DNA from: Methylosinus sp. H3A | GTDB lineage: Bacteria > Pseudomonadota > Alphaproteobacteria > Rhizobiales > Beijerinckiaceae | Length of the DNA: 64,000 bases | Assembly (NCBI RefSeq): GCF_015709455.1 | Contig: NZ_JADNQW010000005.1 | Coordinates: 1 to 64,000, forward strand | Reading direction: 5' to 3' | In this document: positions 10,689 through 19,579 of the stretch, piece by piece | Layout of the letters: each line of letters opens with the position of its first letter | Numbering within the stretch: the stretch's first letter is position 1 | Translations under genes and position numbers: made by a program | The notes under the pieces: generated by a model | What the model saw: the letters and a program-made list of their open reading frames with translations, nothing else | The model's database searches: none | Told to the model about the DNA's origin: nothing

Positions 10689-11332
10689 GGACGCCACCTC
10701 AGAAAATTCGCGATGAGAGCGAGGCCGAGCCTCTGGCTCTTCTCGGGATGGAATTGCGTGCCGACGAGATTGTCTCGCGCCACGACGGCGGTCAGCGGCG
10801 CGCCATAATCCGTCGTCGCGACGACGTGATCGGGCGAAGCCGGCAGGAATTGGTAGGAATGCACGAAATAGGCGTGCAGGCCGCTCTCCCCCGTGGGGAT
10901 GTCCGCGAAGAGCGCGTGCGGGCGCGCGAGCTGCAGCGTGTTCCAGCCCATATGGGGGATTTTGAGGCTCTTGTCCGCGGGCTCTATGACGGCGACGTCG
11001 CCGGCGATCCAGCCGAGGCCCGCGGCCTCGCCATGCTCGAGGCCGCGCGTCGCCATCAGCTGCATGCCGACGCATATGCCGAGGAACGGCCGGCCGCGCT
11101 CGATGACCGCCTCGCGCAGCGCCTCGTCCAGCCCGGCGAGCGCCGAGAGGCCGCTGCGGCAGTCGCGGAAAGCGCCGACGCCCGGCAGGCAGACGCGCTC
11201 CGCGCGGCGCACCACATCCGGATCATTGGTGACGGTGATCTCGGCGCCGTTCCCTTCCCGGGCGGCGCGCTCGAAGGCTTTGGCGGCAGAGTGCAGATTG
11301 CCCGATCCGTAATCGATGATCGCCGTCGTCAC
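10685..11332 (-). CDS. hisH: Imidazole glycerol phosphate synthase, glutaminase subunit
   Basis: 215-residue class-I glutamine amidotransferase that feeds ammonia to HisF. Nucleophile elbow GICVGMQLM with catalytic Cys, oxyanion PGVGAFRDC, and the His/Glu pair in TQFHPEKSQ are all present. The start is GTG ([13 protein letters not shown]), overlapping the stop of the DUF2628 gene by 4 bp; family members begin exactly at this strand. Confidence 0.96.
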   Translation of the reverse strand: MTTAIIDYGSGNLHSAAKAFERAAREGNGAEITVTNDPDVVRRAERVCLPGVGAFRDCRSGLSALAGLDEALREAVIERGRPFLGICVGMQLMATRGLEHGEAAGLGWIAGDVAVIEPADKSLKIPHMGWNTLQLARPHALFADIPTGESGLHAYFVHSYQFLPASPDHVVATTDYGAPLTAVVARDNLVGTQFHPEKSQRLGLALIANFLRWRP

Positions 11333-11802
11333 GCGCGCGGCTCCTCGAACAGGCCGCCGATGATGGGCCGCATCGCCGCCCGACCGCCGGTCGTCGTCGG
11401 AACCGTCGTCTTGACGACGCCGGACGGGCGCCAATTGGCGAAGAACACGTCCTCGGCCTCGTCGATGTTATCCGCGACCATGACGGCGCTCTCCGTATAA
11501 CCCTTGCGCTCGAGCGACCAGGCCACGAGCCGCGGCCCCTCGAGGCCGAGCAGCGCGCCGAGCGCCAGCTGCAAGACCGAGGCCGCCTCGGGATCGATCC
11601 CGAAAGCCACGCCGGCGCCGAAGATCAGCGCGAGCGCGGCCGTCCATAGGACGGCCGGCAGCCACGCCCGCCGCCACAGCAGCCACAGCGGGCCGAACAA
11701 AAAGGCCGGCGTCGAGAAGCCGTCGCGCAGAAAGACGATTCGCTCCGGCGACGGAGCCTCGCCCGGCGGGGCCGGGGGAATCAGGACGGTGTAGACGGCC
11801 AT
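11329..11802 (-). CDS. DUF2628 membrane protein
   Basis: 157 residues. The region [30 protein letters not shown], followed by a second hydrophobic segment, matches the DUF2628 pattern of small inner-membrane proteins; the C-terminal part is soluble. The gene lies between hisB and hisH and overlaps hisH by 4 bp. In many Hyphomicrobiales a DUF2628 gene occupies this same slot, so its his-operon membership is conserved though no function is known. Confidence 0.85.
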   Translation of the reverse strand: MAVYTVLIPPAPPGEAPSPERIVFLRDGFSTPAFLFGPLWLLWRRAWLPAVLWTAALALIFGAGVAFGIDPEAASVLQLALGALLGLEGPRLVAWSLERKGYTESAVMVADNIDEAEDVFFANWRPSGVVKTTVPTTTGGRAAMRPIIGGLFEEPRA

Positions 11803-11817
11803 GGGCCCGCCTCCCTT

Positions 11818-12411
11818 TCAGCCGGTGAGCGTGCCTTTGGTCGAGGGGACGACGCCGCCGCGGCGCGGATCGGGCGCCGCCGCCTTGCCGAAGGCGCGGG
11901 CGAAACCCTTGAAGCAGCTTTCCGCGATATGATGCGAATTGACGCCGCGCAGCGCCTCGACATGCAGGCCGATGCGCGCATTCATGGCGAAAGCCTGGAA
12001 GAACTCGCGCACCAGCTCGGTGTCGAACTCGCCGATCTTGGCCGCAGGAAAGGCGACGTCGAAGACGAGGAAGGGCCGGCCGGAGATGTCGACGACGACG
12101 CGGGCGAGCGCCTCGTCCAGCGGCACATGGGCGTCGCCGTAGCGGGCGATGCCCTTGCGGTCGCCGAGCGCCTCGTCCACCGCCTTGCCGAGCGCGATTC
12201 CCACATCCTCCACCGTATGGTGGCCATCGATATGGAGATCGCCCTTGGCGGCGACGGTGAGGTCGAGCGGGGCATGGCGGGCGATCTGGTCGAGCATATG
12301 GTCGAAGAAGCCGATCCCGGTCGAAATGTCGGATTTGCCCTCGCCGTCGAGGTCGACGGCGACGGCGATACGGGTCTCTTTCGTGTCGCGCTCGTATTTG
12401 GCGCTGCGCAT
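11818..12411 (-). CDS. hisB: Imidazoleglycerol-phosphate dehydratase
   Basis: 197-residue Mn-dependent dehydratase, monofunctional (no phosphatase domain). Metal-binding repeats [27 protein letters not shown] and the second-half copy [16 protein letters not shown] are intact. It is the first gene of the minus-strand his operon; a candidate promoter lies about 60 bp upstream of its ATG. Confidence 0.97.
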   Translation of the reverse strand: MRSAKYERDTKETRIAVAVDLDGEGKSDISTGIGFFDHMLDQIARHAPLDLTVAAKGDLHIDGHHTVEDVGIALGKAVDEALGDRKGIARYGDAHVPLDEALARVVVDISGRPFLVFDVAFPAAKIGEFDTELVREFFQAFAMNARIGLHVEALRGVNSHHIAESCFKGFARAFGKAAAPDPRRGGVVPSTKGTLTG

Positions 12412-12469
12412 GGCTCGACGGGCTCGCGGTGGTCTCGAGAGCCGAAGCGGTCTCGAGGGGCTGGAACGG

Positions 12470-12500
12470 AATATAGACCGCTCTCCGTGGCTTGTAGCAA
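12470..12500 (-). promoter_or_regulatory. Candidate his operon promoter
   Basis: On the minus strand TTGCTA (12500-12495) and TATATT (12475-12470) are separated by 19 bp, upstream of hisB. The spacing is longer than ideal; no attenuator-like His-rich leader peptide was found between here and hisB. Confidence 0.4.
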
Positions 12501-12558
12501 TTCGGCGGGCGCATGGCCAGAAGCGTGGGCAATCGGCGTGAACCGCCCTTTGCCGCGC

Positions 12559-13005
12559 CTAGTCCAATTCTCTCGGCTGCTCTGCGCTCCGGTAGCGGCG
12601 CGCGAGCCGGCGGACGCGCTCGTCCAGCCTGCTCCGGTCCAACGCCTCGCACTCCCACAGGATCGCAACATGAAAGCCCTGCGCTCTCAAAGACTTGGCT
12701 TTGCGGGCGTCGCGAGCGCGATTGGCGGCGAATTTTTCCAGCCAGAAGGCCCGATTCTGTTTCGGGATCGTGCCGCGGCGGCAATTCTTGTGGTGATGCC
12801 AGTAGCAGCCATTGACGAAGAGGGCCCAGCGCCGGCTGCGATTGGCGAAATCCGGCGCGCCCGGCAAGCCCTCGACATTGCGCCGATAGTGGAGGCCCGC
12901 CCGCCTCAGCGCCAGCGCGACCGCCTCCTCCGCCCCGGTGCGGGACCGCCGCACCCGTTTCATCAGCGCCGAGCGCGCCGGATCGCTGGCGGGCGGCGTC
13001 TTCAT
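12559..13005 (-). CDS. vsr: Very short patch repair (Vsr) mismatch endonuclease
   Basis: 148 residues. Vsr nicks 5' of the T in T:G mismatches produced by deamination of 5-methylcytosine. Family features seen: N-terminal MKRVRRSRTGAEEAV, the catalytic Asp in LPGAPDF and the zinc/active-site block FVNGCYWHHHKNC (FVHGCFWH in most members, so His to Asn here), plus the C-terminal WECE. Its start overlaps the stop of the methyltransferase gene by 4 bp, the expected partnership. Confidence 0.93.
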   Translation of the reverse strand: MKTPPASDPARSALMKRVRRSRTGAEEAVALALRRAGLHYRRNVEGLPGAPDFANRSRRWALFVNGCYWHHHKNCRRGTIPKQNRAFWLEKFAANRARDARKAKSLRAQGFHVAILWECEALDRSRLDERVRRLARRYRSAEQPRELD

Positions 13006-14156
13006 TCGGCGGCGACAAGGGATCGGGCGGCGAGCATCGCCTCGAGATGGGCGGCGACCGACTCCCGGAAGCCGGGCTCGAATCGGAGCTTCGCCCGCTG
13101 CGTGCGGGCGAGGAAGCCGGCGGCGGCGCGCGCCGAGAGCGGCTTGCCCGGATGTTGCAGAAAAAGATGCAGCGGCTCGCGCTCCCGCCAGACGGGAAAG
13201 GCGGAAATCTCGACGCCGAAGCGCCTGTCTCCGTCATAGCGCGCCGCGCGGGGCCAGCGGGCGCCCTCCTCCAGAGGCGCGCCGTCGCGGGCCGGGTCAT
13301 AGTCTCCGGGCGCTTCGAGCCGGCCGCCGACCCATTCGGCCACCGGGGCGCTCACCGCGTTGCCGACGAGAGACCAGCGCCAGTTGGCGCGCCCCAGCGC
13401 CTCGGCCGGCGCGGTCCAGTCCGCCGGAAATCCCTGCAGGCGCTCGGCGTCGCGAATGTCCGGCGTCACCACTTCGCCGCCCGGCAGCAGAATCGCCGGC
13501 GGCGAGGCGATGCCCAGCGTCGAGCCGTTTTTCAGCGTCGGCACGCAATCGGGCGCCCAGCCGAGGCCGCGCACCCCCTCCGTCCAATAGAAGCCATGCG
13601 CGTGGGTGGGCAGCGACGTCGCGCGCGGGCAGGGCGCCGCCTCGTCGACGAGCAGAATATCGGCGGGGTCGGCGGCGCGGGAGGCGAGAAACAGCACGCG
13701 CTCGCGCCGCTGCGGCAGAAAGGCCAGAGTGTTGACGACCCGGTAAGCCCACAGATAGCCGCGCTCCTCGAATGCCGCGACGAGCCGCGCCATGGCCCGC
13801 CCGCGATCGAGGCTCAGCATGAAGGAGACATTCTCGAGCAGCGCATAGGGCGCGGGCGTCTCGTCGAGCAGACGGAACACATGTTCGACGAGCGAGGATT
13901 TGCGCCCCTCTATGCCCTGCGTGCGGCCGGCCTGGCTCAAGTCCTGACAGGGGAAGCCGGCGGCGACGAGCTCGGTCTCGCCGGGCAGTCCGCGCAATGC
14001 GGCGACGTCGCCGACATTGGGCGTCTCGGGGAAATGCGCGGCGAGCACCTGCGCGGCGAGCGGCCAAACTTCAGAAAACATCAGGCGCTCGTGCCCGGCG
14101 CGGGAGAGCCCGAGCTCGAGGCCGCCGATCCCGGCGAACAGGCCGACGACTTTCAT
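13002..14156 (-). CDS. dcm: DNA cytosine-5 methyltransferase
   Basis: 384 residues. C5-methyltransferase motifs in order: motif I LFAGIGGLELGL, motif IV GFPCQDLSQAG with the catalytic Cys, motif VI LLENV, motif VIII QRRERVLFLAS, a target-recognition region about residues 185-280, then GNAVSAPVAEWVG (motif X). A roughly 100-residue C-terminal extension lies beyond motif X. The start MKVVGLFAG is chosen over an upstream in-frame ATG because motif I normally begins the protein. No restriction endonuclease other than vsr is adjacent, so it looks like a solitary methylase; the target sequence is unknown. Confidence 0.92.
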   Translation of the reverse strand: MKVVGLFAGIGGLELGLSRAGHERLMFSEVWPLAAQVLAAHFPETPNVGDVAALRGLPGETELVAAGFPCQDLSQAGRTQGIEGRKSSLVEHVFRLLDETPAPYALLENVSFMLSLDRGRAMARLVAAFEERGYLWAYRVVNTLAFLPQRRERVLFLASRAADPADILLVDEAAPCPRATSLPTHAHGFYWTEGVRGLGWAPDCVPTLKNGSTLGIASPPAILLPGGEVVTPDIRDAERLQGFPADWTAPAEALGRANWRWSLVGNAVSAPVAEWVGGRLEAPGDYDPARDGAPLEEGARWPRAARYDGDRRFGVEISAFPVWREREPLHLFLQHPGKPLSARAAAGFLARTQRAKLRFEPGFRESVAAHLEAMLAARSLVAAE

Positions 14157-14516
14157 GGACGGCCGAAGGAGAATGGCCTCGCGGCCGAGTGAGATCGAGC
14201 GATTCGTCTGCGCATGACGGGGAGTTGATCGCCATGGGCGAAGAGGTGTCAAGCACGGCGAAATGCAGCTTTCCCCGTCCTTCGAGACCACGGCCGGATT
14301 CGCCCCGCGACGGACGAGGAAAGCTTCGCGCCATTATTCTGCTCGCCGTGGCGAGCGCTCGCAGGCAAGACATGTCTTCGTGTCGATGCGATGACGTCGC
14401 GCGCGAAATCCGTCGATGCGAAAGCCGGCCGGCGGCTGGACTCGTCGGCCGGCTCTGCCTAGTCTGGCGACGCATTTTTCCGCATGTGCAGCGCGCACCT
14501 CCAGAAGCCGAGTCCG
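14157..14516. other. Intergenic region between dcm and gspG
   Basis: 360 bp between divergent genes. It must hold both promoters, but no convincing -35/-10 pair or terminator stands out. A short imperfect direct repeat of GTCGATGCGA occurs around 14380-14420. Confidence 0.3.
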
Positions 14517-14999
14517 ATGCGATCCTCACCTTTGCTCAAAGCCTCGATCCACTCACATCGTCCGCTTCGCCGCGCGAACCGATCCGCGCGCGCCGGCTAT
14601 ACGCTGGTCGAAATGCTGGTCGTGCTCGCGATCATCGGATCGATCGTCGGCCTCGTCGGTCCGCGCGTGCTGAATTATCTCTCCGAGTCGAAGGTCAAGA
14701 CCGCGCAGATTCAGATGGAGAATATTTCGAGCGCGCTCGATCTGTTCTATCTCGACGTCGGCCGCTATCCGTCGTCGGAAGAAGGACTCTCCGCGCTCGC
14801 CCGCCGGCCCGCCGGCGCGACGGTCTGGAACGGCCCCTATTTGAAATCCGCCAATGTTCCGAAAGACCCCTGGGGCCATGACTATCTCTATCGCGCTCCC
14901 GGCCAGAACGGCCCCTTCGACATAGGCTCGCTCGGTCCCGAGGGCCGCGAAGGCGGCGCGGGATCGATTTCGCGCAGTCGCGACACGGCGGCGCGTTGA
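14517..14999 (+). CDS. gspG: Type II secretion major pseudopilin GspG
   Basis: 160 residues. Major subunit of the T2SS pseudopilus. A 27-residue basic leader ends at the prepilin peptidase site G|YTLVEMLVVLAIIGSIVG with Glu at +5; downstream the family hallmarks GRYPSSEEGLSAL and DPWGHDYLYRAPG (calcium-loop region) are present. An ATG 33 bp upstream is an alternative start. It is followed 16 bp later by gspK. Confidence 0.92.
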   Translation: MRSSPLLKASIHSHRPLRRANRSARAGYTLVEMLVVLAIIGSIVGLVGPRVLNYLSESKVKTAQIQMENISSALDLFYLDVGRYPSSEEGLSALARRPAGATVWNGPYLKSANVPKDPWGHDYLYRAPGQNGPFDIGSLGPEGREGGAGSISRSRDTAAR

Positions 15000-15015
15000 C
15001 GATCTCCTCGCTCAC

Positions 15016-15960
15016 ATGTCCGCGGGCCGCCGAGGCAAAGAGAATCGAAAAGGCTTCGCACTCCTCGTCGTGATCTGGGGTCTCGGCGTCATCATTTTGC
15101 TGATGACCTCATTCATGGCGACGGCGCGGCTGCGCCTGCGCGGCGCGGTCGACAATTCCGCGGCGATAAAGGCGCATCTCCTTGCCGAAGGCGCCGTCAA
15201 TCTGGCGATCATCGGACTGCTTGGCGAGCAGAAGGCCGGCAATCCTCTGCAGGCGGAAACGGCCGTTCACGACGGCGCGCCGCGCTTTTGCACGCTCGCC
15301 GGCGCGGCGGTGGCGATCTCGATCGAAGACGAGAGCGGCAAGCTCGATCTCAACGCAGCCTCCTCTCCGCTGATCGAGGCTGCGTTGCGCGGCTTCGGAG
15401 CCGACGACGCCAACGGCCTCGCGCGTGCGATCATCGCTTTTCGCGAAACGCAAATTTCGGAGTTCGCGCGTCTTTCCGCGCCGCCGCCGTCATCGAAGCG
15501 GCCCTTCGCGCCCAAGCATGCGCCGTTCCAGACTGCTTTGGAGCTCGATCAGATCGACGGAATGGACCCGCAGCTGCTGCGCGCTCTGCTGCCGGTCGTC
15601 ACCGTCCATTCGCACAGCGTCGGCGTCGACGCGCGATCCGCGCCGCCGGCGCTCTTCGCCGCGCTCGCGCGCTATCCCGCAGCGGAAACGCTCGCGCTCG
15701 CCGCGAAGCCTTTTCCGAACGGGCTCGATCGCCGCGACCCGCGATTTCCAGCGGAATATCGTCAGAATGGCGTCGCCGGCGGAACGTTTTCAATTCATGC
15801 GGAGGCCGCTCTCTCGAGCGGAGCGATCGGCGTCGAGGAGACGATCATCGCGCTGCGGCCGAACGAGCGTCTTCCTTTCACCATTCTCGAAACCAGAAGA
15901 GCGCTCGCGCGCAACCGCGATCGTCTGCTCGGCGCCGGCGCCTCGGCGCCTCCCTGCTGA
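15016..15960 (+). CDS. gspK: Type II secretion minor pseudopilin GspK
   Basis: 314 residues. The leader ends K-G|FALLVVIWGLGVIILL and lacks Glu at +5, as is typical of GspK, the tip pseudopilin. Other family features: AEGAVNLAI, DESGKLDLNAAS and the helical ALELDQIDGMDPQLLRAL region. It forms a two-gene unit with gspG and converges on gspD. Confidence 0.9.
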   Translation: MSAGRRGKENRKGFALLVVIWGLGVIILLMTSFMATARLRLRGAVDNSAAIKAHLLAEGAVNLAIIGLLGEQKAGNPLQAETAVHDGAPRFCTLAGAAVAISIEDESGKLDLNAASSPLIEAALRGFGADDANGLARAIIAFRETQISEFARLSAPPPSSKRPFAPKHAPFQTALELDQIDGMDPQLLRALLPVVTVHSHSVGVDARSAPPALFAALARYPAAETLALAAKPFPNGLDRRDPRFPAEYRQNGVAGGTFSIHAEAALSSGAIGVEETIIALRPNERLPFTILETRRALARNRDRLLGAGASAPPC

Positions 15961-15989
15961 CGGAACAGGGTTTCCGCTTTCGTCGCTCT

Positions 15990-18320
15990 CTACTGGTCGA
16001 GCAGCACGCGCCGCGCCGTCCCTTCGATGCTGCGGGGACGGACCTTCGCCTTTGTGGCGATCTGCAGCAGCTTTCGCTTATATTCGTCGGTGATGTCGCG
16101 CGCCTCGCCGAGCGAGCGCACCACATGCGGCGTGATCATGATGAGCAGCTCGGTCTTGCCGGCGGAGTCGGTCTTGTCCTTGAAGGCGTTTCCGAAGAAC
16201 GGCACGTCGCCGAGCACCGGCACCTGACTGGAGCCGCGCGTGCGCGAGTCCTGAATGAGTCCGCCGAGCATCAACGATTCCGCGTCGTTGACGACCACCT
16301 GCGTCTTCACGCGCCGTTGCTGAATCGTCGGCGTCGTCGACGACGAGCTCGCGCCCGGCGCGACATTGGAGACTTCCTGCTCCAACTCCAGCATCACGCG
16401 GCCACTCTCGTTGATGTGCGGCGTGATGGCGAGAATGACGCCCGTGTCGCGATAGTTGACGGAGTTGAATGTCGTGATGCCGCCCTGCGCCGTCGCGCCC
16501 GAGAGCGTGGTGACGGGAACCTGATCGCCGACCTGGAGAACCGCCTGACGATTGTCGAGAACGGTGAGCGAGGGCGTCGAAATGATGTTGACGTTGGTGA
16601 TCTGATTGAGGGCGTTGAGCGTGACTTGCGCATTGGCGGCGCGAAAGGCGTAGGCGAAGCCGGGAAACACCGCGTCAACCGCCGTGCCGAGCAGATTATT
16701 GCCGAGCGCGTCATTCGCCGCCGGCGTGTTGCCGTCGCCGGTGGAGAAGCCGCTCATCGAGGATTTTTTCTGTAGGAACCAGCGCACGCCGAAATGCAGA
16801 TCGTCATTGAGCGAGACCTCGGCGATCGTCGCTTCGATGAACACTTGATTGGGCAGAACGTCGAGCTTCTCGATGACGCGCAGAAGGCGCTTGTAATCCT
16901 CCGGCGTCGCCATCACCACAATGGCGTTCTTGGCCTCGTCGACGGCGATTTTGAAACGGCTGTCCTCGCCGAGCCCCGAGGCCGTCGACGTCTGATCCTG
17001 CGCGCCATTCGAATTCGAGGCGCCGTTCGAAGCTCCGAACCCCGCTCCGCCGCCGCCGTTCGACGATCCGCCGAAACCGCCGAGGCCGCCGCTCCCGCTG
17101 TTCGAGCTCGTCGTCGAGAGCGCCCCGAGCTGTCCCGAGGAGGAGCCGAGGCCGGACGAACCGAGCCCGGACGAGCCGGCGGAGTTCGTCGACAACCCTC
17201 CCGACGAGAGGACAGACGATCCGAAACGCGGCGAGACGTCATTGGTCTTGGCGACGCCGGCGTCGCGCCCGAACATGGAGCCGACGACCTGCACGAGTTC
17301 TTTGGCCGGCCGGTTCTGCACCCGATAGCTGAAAAACTGCTTTTGAACGCCCTGCGCCCGCGCGTCCAGACGTTCGATCCAGGCGCGCGCCCGCGCCAGA
17401 TAACCGGGCTGCGGGGTGATCGCCAAAATCGCCGACAAATGCTTGTTGCCGATGAACTGAATCATACCGTTCATCGGCCCCTCGCGCTCGGAGCCGAAGA
17501 CCTTGCGCAAATCCTCGGCGAGGGCGTCCGGGTCGGCGCTCGTCACCGGCACGACGGCGAAGGACATGCCGCGCATCGTGTCGACGTCGAACAGCGCGAT
17601 CGTATCTTCGAGCGCGGCGATCTCCTGCGCGCTTCCTGTCAAAGTCAGCGTGCGGCGCTGATCGTCGGCGCGCACGACGGCGCCCTGCCGCGTGATCGGC
17701 TCAAGAACGCGTTTGAGCTCGGAGGCGGAGACATAACGCAAACGCACGACGCGCGCGCCACTGCCCAGGCGCTCCGTGTCGAGAGCCTGCGGCGCGACGG
17801 AGATCGAGGCGCCGGCGGCGGCCTGGTCGAGCGGCACGATTTTGTAGACGCCGCCGCTTTCGATGATTGCGGCGCCGGAGACGCGCAGAGCCGATTGAAA
17901 CAATTCGATCGCGACGGCTCTTTTGACCGGCCGCGCCGTATGCACCGTCACTTTGCCGTCGATCCGCGGATCGACGACATAATCGACGCCGACGATATCG
18001 CCGAGCACGACTTTCGCCGCCTGAGCGATCGGCAGATTGGCGAGATTGAGGGTGACGCCGTCTTTCTCGTCCCGGACGTCGTCTTTCTGGCGCGACACGG
18101 CCTCGCCGATGAAGCGCCCACTGCCGACGATCGACTCTGCGGCGACGCGTCCCCCGCGCGCGGCGGCGCGGCCGCTCGTCACTCGGCCCGGGGAGGCGGA
18201 GCCGCCGTCGAGCGCCTCGCGGCTCCATTCTGCGACAGGAGGATCGTTCGTGCTCTGGCAAGCAGAGGCCGCGACCGCCACGAGGGCGACTAGACTCGAA
18301 TGTAAAAAACGCACCCGCAC
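15990..18320 (-). CDS. gspD: Type II secretion secretin GspD (lipoprotein)
   Basis: 776 residues from GTG 18320; outer-membrane channel of the T2SS. I prefer this start because AGGGG precedes it and it gives a clean lipoprotein signal ending A-S-A|C; an ATG at 18368 would add 16 residues. After the lipobox come N0 (VTLNLANLPIAQAAKV), N1-N3 domains (KIVPL, VVRLRYVSASELKRVLEP, FFSYRVQNRPAKELVQV), a roughly 80-residue Ser/Gly/Asn-rich linker (about residues 368-446), then the secretin core with VPVLGDVPFFGNAF and LLIMITPHVV. It lies on the strand opposite gspG,K, followed upstream by the C-like, M, L genes. Confidence 0.93.
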   Translation of the reverse strand: MRVRFLHSSLVALVAVAASACQSTNDPPVAEWSREALDGGSASPGRVTSGRAAARGGRVAAESIVGSGRFIGEAVSRQKDDVRDEKDGVTLNLANLPIAQAAKVVLGDIVGVDYVVDPRIDGKVTVHTARPVKRAVAIELFQSALRVSGAAIIESGGVYKIVPLDQAAAGASISVAPQALDTERLGSGARVVRLRYVSASELKRVLEPITRQGAVVRADDQRRTLTLTGSAQEIAALEDTIALFDVDTMRGMSFAVVPVTSADPDALAEDLRKVFGSEREGPMNGMIQFIGNKHLSAILAITPQPGYLARARAWIERLDARAQGVQKQFFSYRVQNRPAKELVQVVGSMFGRDAGVAKTNDVSPRFGSSVLSSGGLSTNSAGSSGLGSSGLGSSSGQLGALSTTSSNSGSGGLGGFGGSSNGGGGAGFGASNGASNSNGAQDQTSTASGLGEDSRFKIAVDEAKNAIVVMATPEDYKRLLRVIEKLDVLPNQVFIEATIAEVSLNDDLHFGVRWFLQKKSSMSGFSTGDGNTPAANDALGNNLLGTAVDAVFPGFAYAFRAANAQVTLNALNQITNVNIISTPSLTVLDNRQAVLQVGDQVPVTTLSGATAQGGITTFNSVNYRDTGVILAITPHINESGRVMLELEQEVSNVAPGASSSSTTPTIQQRRVKTQVVVNDAESLMLGGLIQDSRTRGSSQVPVLGDVPFFGNAFKDKTDSAGKTELLIMITPHVVRSLGEARDITDEYKRKLLQIATKAKVRPRSIEGTARRVLLDQ

Positions 18321-18436
18321 ATTCGCCCCTGAACGCCGTCGAATACACACGCTCACGCCACCTAACATGATTGTCCGTCATGCGCCACTCGCGTCGCCCC
18401 GCGACGAGACGCAGAACATCGATCGGGCCTGAATTC

Positions 18437-18973
18437 CTATTGCTCGGGATAGAGTTGCAGGCGCGCAGATTGTGCGCCATTGACGAGTTTCAACTCCACC
18501 TCTCCGACCTCTGCGATCGTCCAGCCCTGCACGGATTCGCCGGGAACGAGCCAGCGGCCTTCCGGATCTTCACCCGACACGACGAAAGCGCGCACGGATG
18601 CGCCGGATCTCACGATCGCGGCGAGTGACAGGCCGGCGGGCGCCGAGGGGATTCCTGCGAAACCTTCGCCTCGATCGGGCTTGGCGGCAGTGGGGCGCGG
18701 ACGTCGTGTCTTCCAGAAGATCGGGCGCGACAAGGTCTGAGTGTCGTCGCTCGCCGCCGCCGCGCGACCGGAGGCCGGCGACACGAAGCTCGGCGGGCGC
18801 CAGTCCGTCTTCGGCGGCGACGCCGCTTCGTCGGGACCGATCAGAGAAAGAAGGGCGAAGGCGGAAGCGGCGAGGTCCAACGCCGCCAGCGATGCGAGAA
18901 GCAAAGCGGCGAGCGGCGACAGACGCAGTTCACGCGCCAGAGCGCGAAAGCGCGCGGCGAGCGCTCCCATCAT
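18437..18973 (-). CDS. GspC-like inner-membrane T2SS protein
   Basis: 178 residues: short N-terminus, one transmembrane helix (LAALLLASLAALDLAASAFALL), a Pro/Ser-rich periplasmic linker, and a C-terminal HR-like domain (GLSLAAIVRSGASVRAFVV, LVPGESVQGWTIAEVG, VELKLVNG). This matches GspC, which links the inner-membrane platform to the secretin; no PDZ or coiled-coil domain follows. Some alphaproteobacterial annotations call such genes GspN. It overlaps the gspM stop by 4 bp. Confidence 0.75.
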   Translation of the reverse strand: MMGALAARFRALARELRLSPLAALLLASLAALDLAASAFALLSLIGPDEAASPPKTDWRPPSFVSPASGRAAAASDDTQTLSRPIFWKTRRPRPTAAKPDRGEGFAGIPSAPAGLSLAAIVRSGASVRAFVVSGEDPEGRWLVPGESVQGWTIAEVGEVELKLVNGAQSARLQLYPEQ

Positions 18974-19566
18974 GAGCGCTCCTTCGGCGACGCGCCGCCG
19001 AAGACGTCGAATTGCGCGGCGAGAAATCCGTCGTTCGCGCCGCCCTGCGCGCCCCATACGGCCATTTGACGGCGTAACGAAGCCGTCAGCACCAGAAGCA
19101 GCGGCGTCTCGCTCTCGAGCGAACGCAGCAGCGCATGCAGCGCCTCGATCGAGCCGCTGACATCGAGTCGCGCGCCGACCAGCGACGCGCCATTCACCGT
19201 CTTGGACGGCAACATGCGAATCGAGTTCACCGTCGCGCCGGATCGATCGGCCGCCGCTTTCAGCAGCGCCTGCAGATTGGCGTTGACGACGCCTTCCGTC
19301 GCGCCGGAGAGCAATTCGCCCTGCGCATTGCTCTCGGCCACCTGCTGCGCATAGAGCCGCACCGCCTTCTCCTGCGTGGCGACGGCCTCGTAACGCGCGA
19401 GCGTCGCGCGCCGGTCGACGACGCTTTCGGCGCGCTCCGCGAGAAAGCCGTGCAAAGGCTCGACGAAGACGAAGAACAGCAGCAGCGCCGCCACGGCGTT
19501 GACGCCGAAGAACAGGGCGCGCCGCGACCATTGCGGATGCGAGAGGGCTCGCGAGCTCAGCGGCAT
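18970..19566 (-). CDS. gspM: Type II secretion platform protein GspM
   Basis: 198 residues with one N-terminal membrane helix (ALFFGVNAVAALLLFFVFV), a coiled-coil-like stretch (residues about 45-80) and a C-terminal ferredoxin-like domain (VNSIRMLPS, SIEALHALLRSLESETPLLLVLTAS) as in GspM, which dimerises with GspL. It lies 13 bp downstream of gspL. Confidence 0.87.
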   Translation of the reverse strand: MPLSSRALSHPQWSRRALFFGVNAVAALLLFFVFVEPLHGFLAERAESVVDRRATLARYEAVATQEKAVRLYAQQVAESNAQGELLSGATEGVVNANLQALLKAAADRSGATVNSIRMLPSKTVNGASLVGARLDVSGSIEALHALLRSLESETPLLLVLTASLRRQMAVWGAQGGANDGFLAAQFDVFGGASPKERS

Positions 19567-19579
19567 GGACCGATCCGAA

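Noticed and set aside
11468..13300. 610-codon minus-strand open frame across hisB and vsr
   Set aside because: Arg/Ala/Pro-rich shadow of the DUF2628, hisB and vsr genes in a high-GC region; the real genes carry clear motifs.
16794..18293. 499-codon plus-strand open frame antisense to gspD
   Set aside because: No motifs; the opposite frame is an unmistakable secretin.
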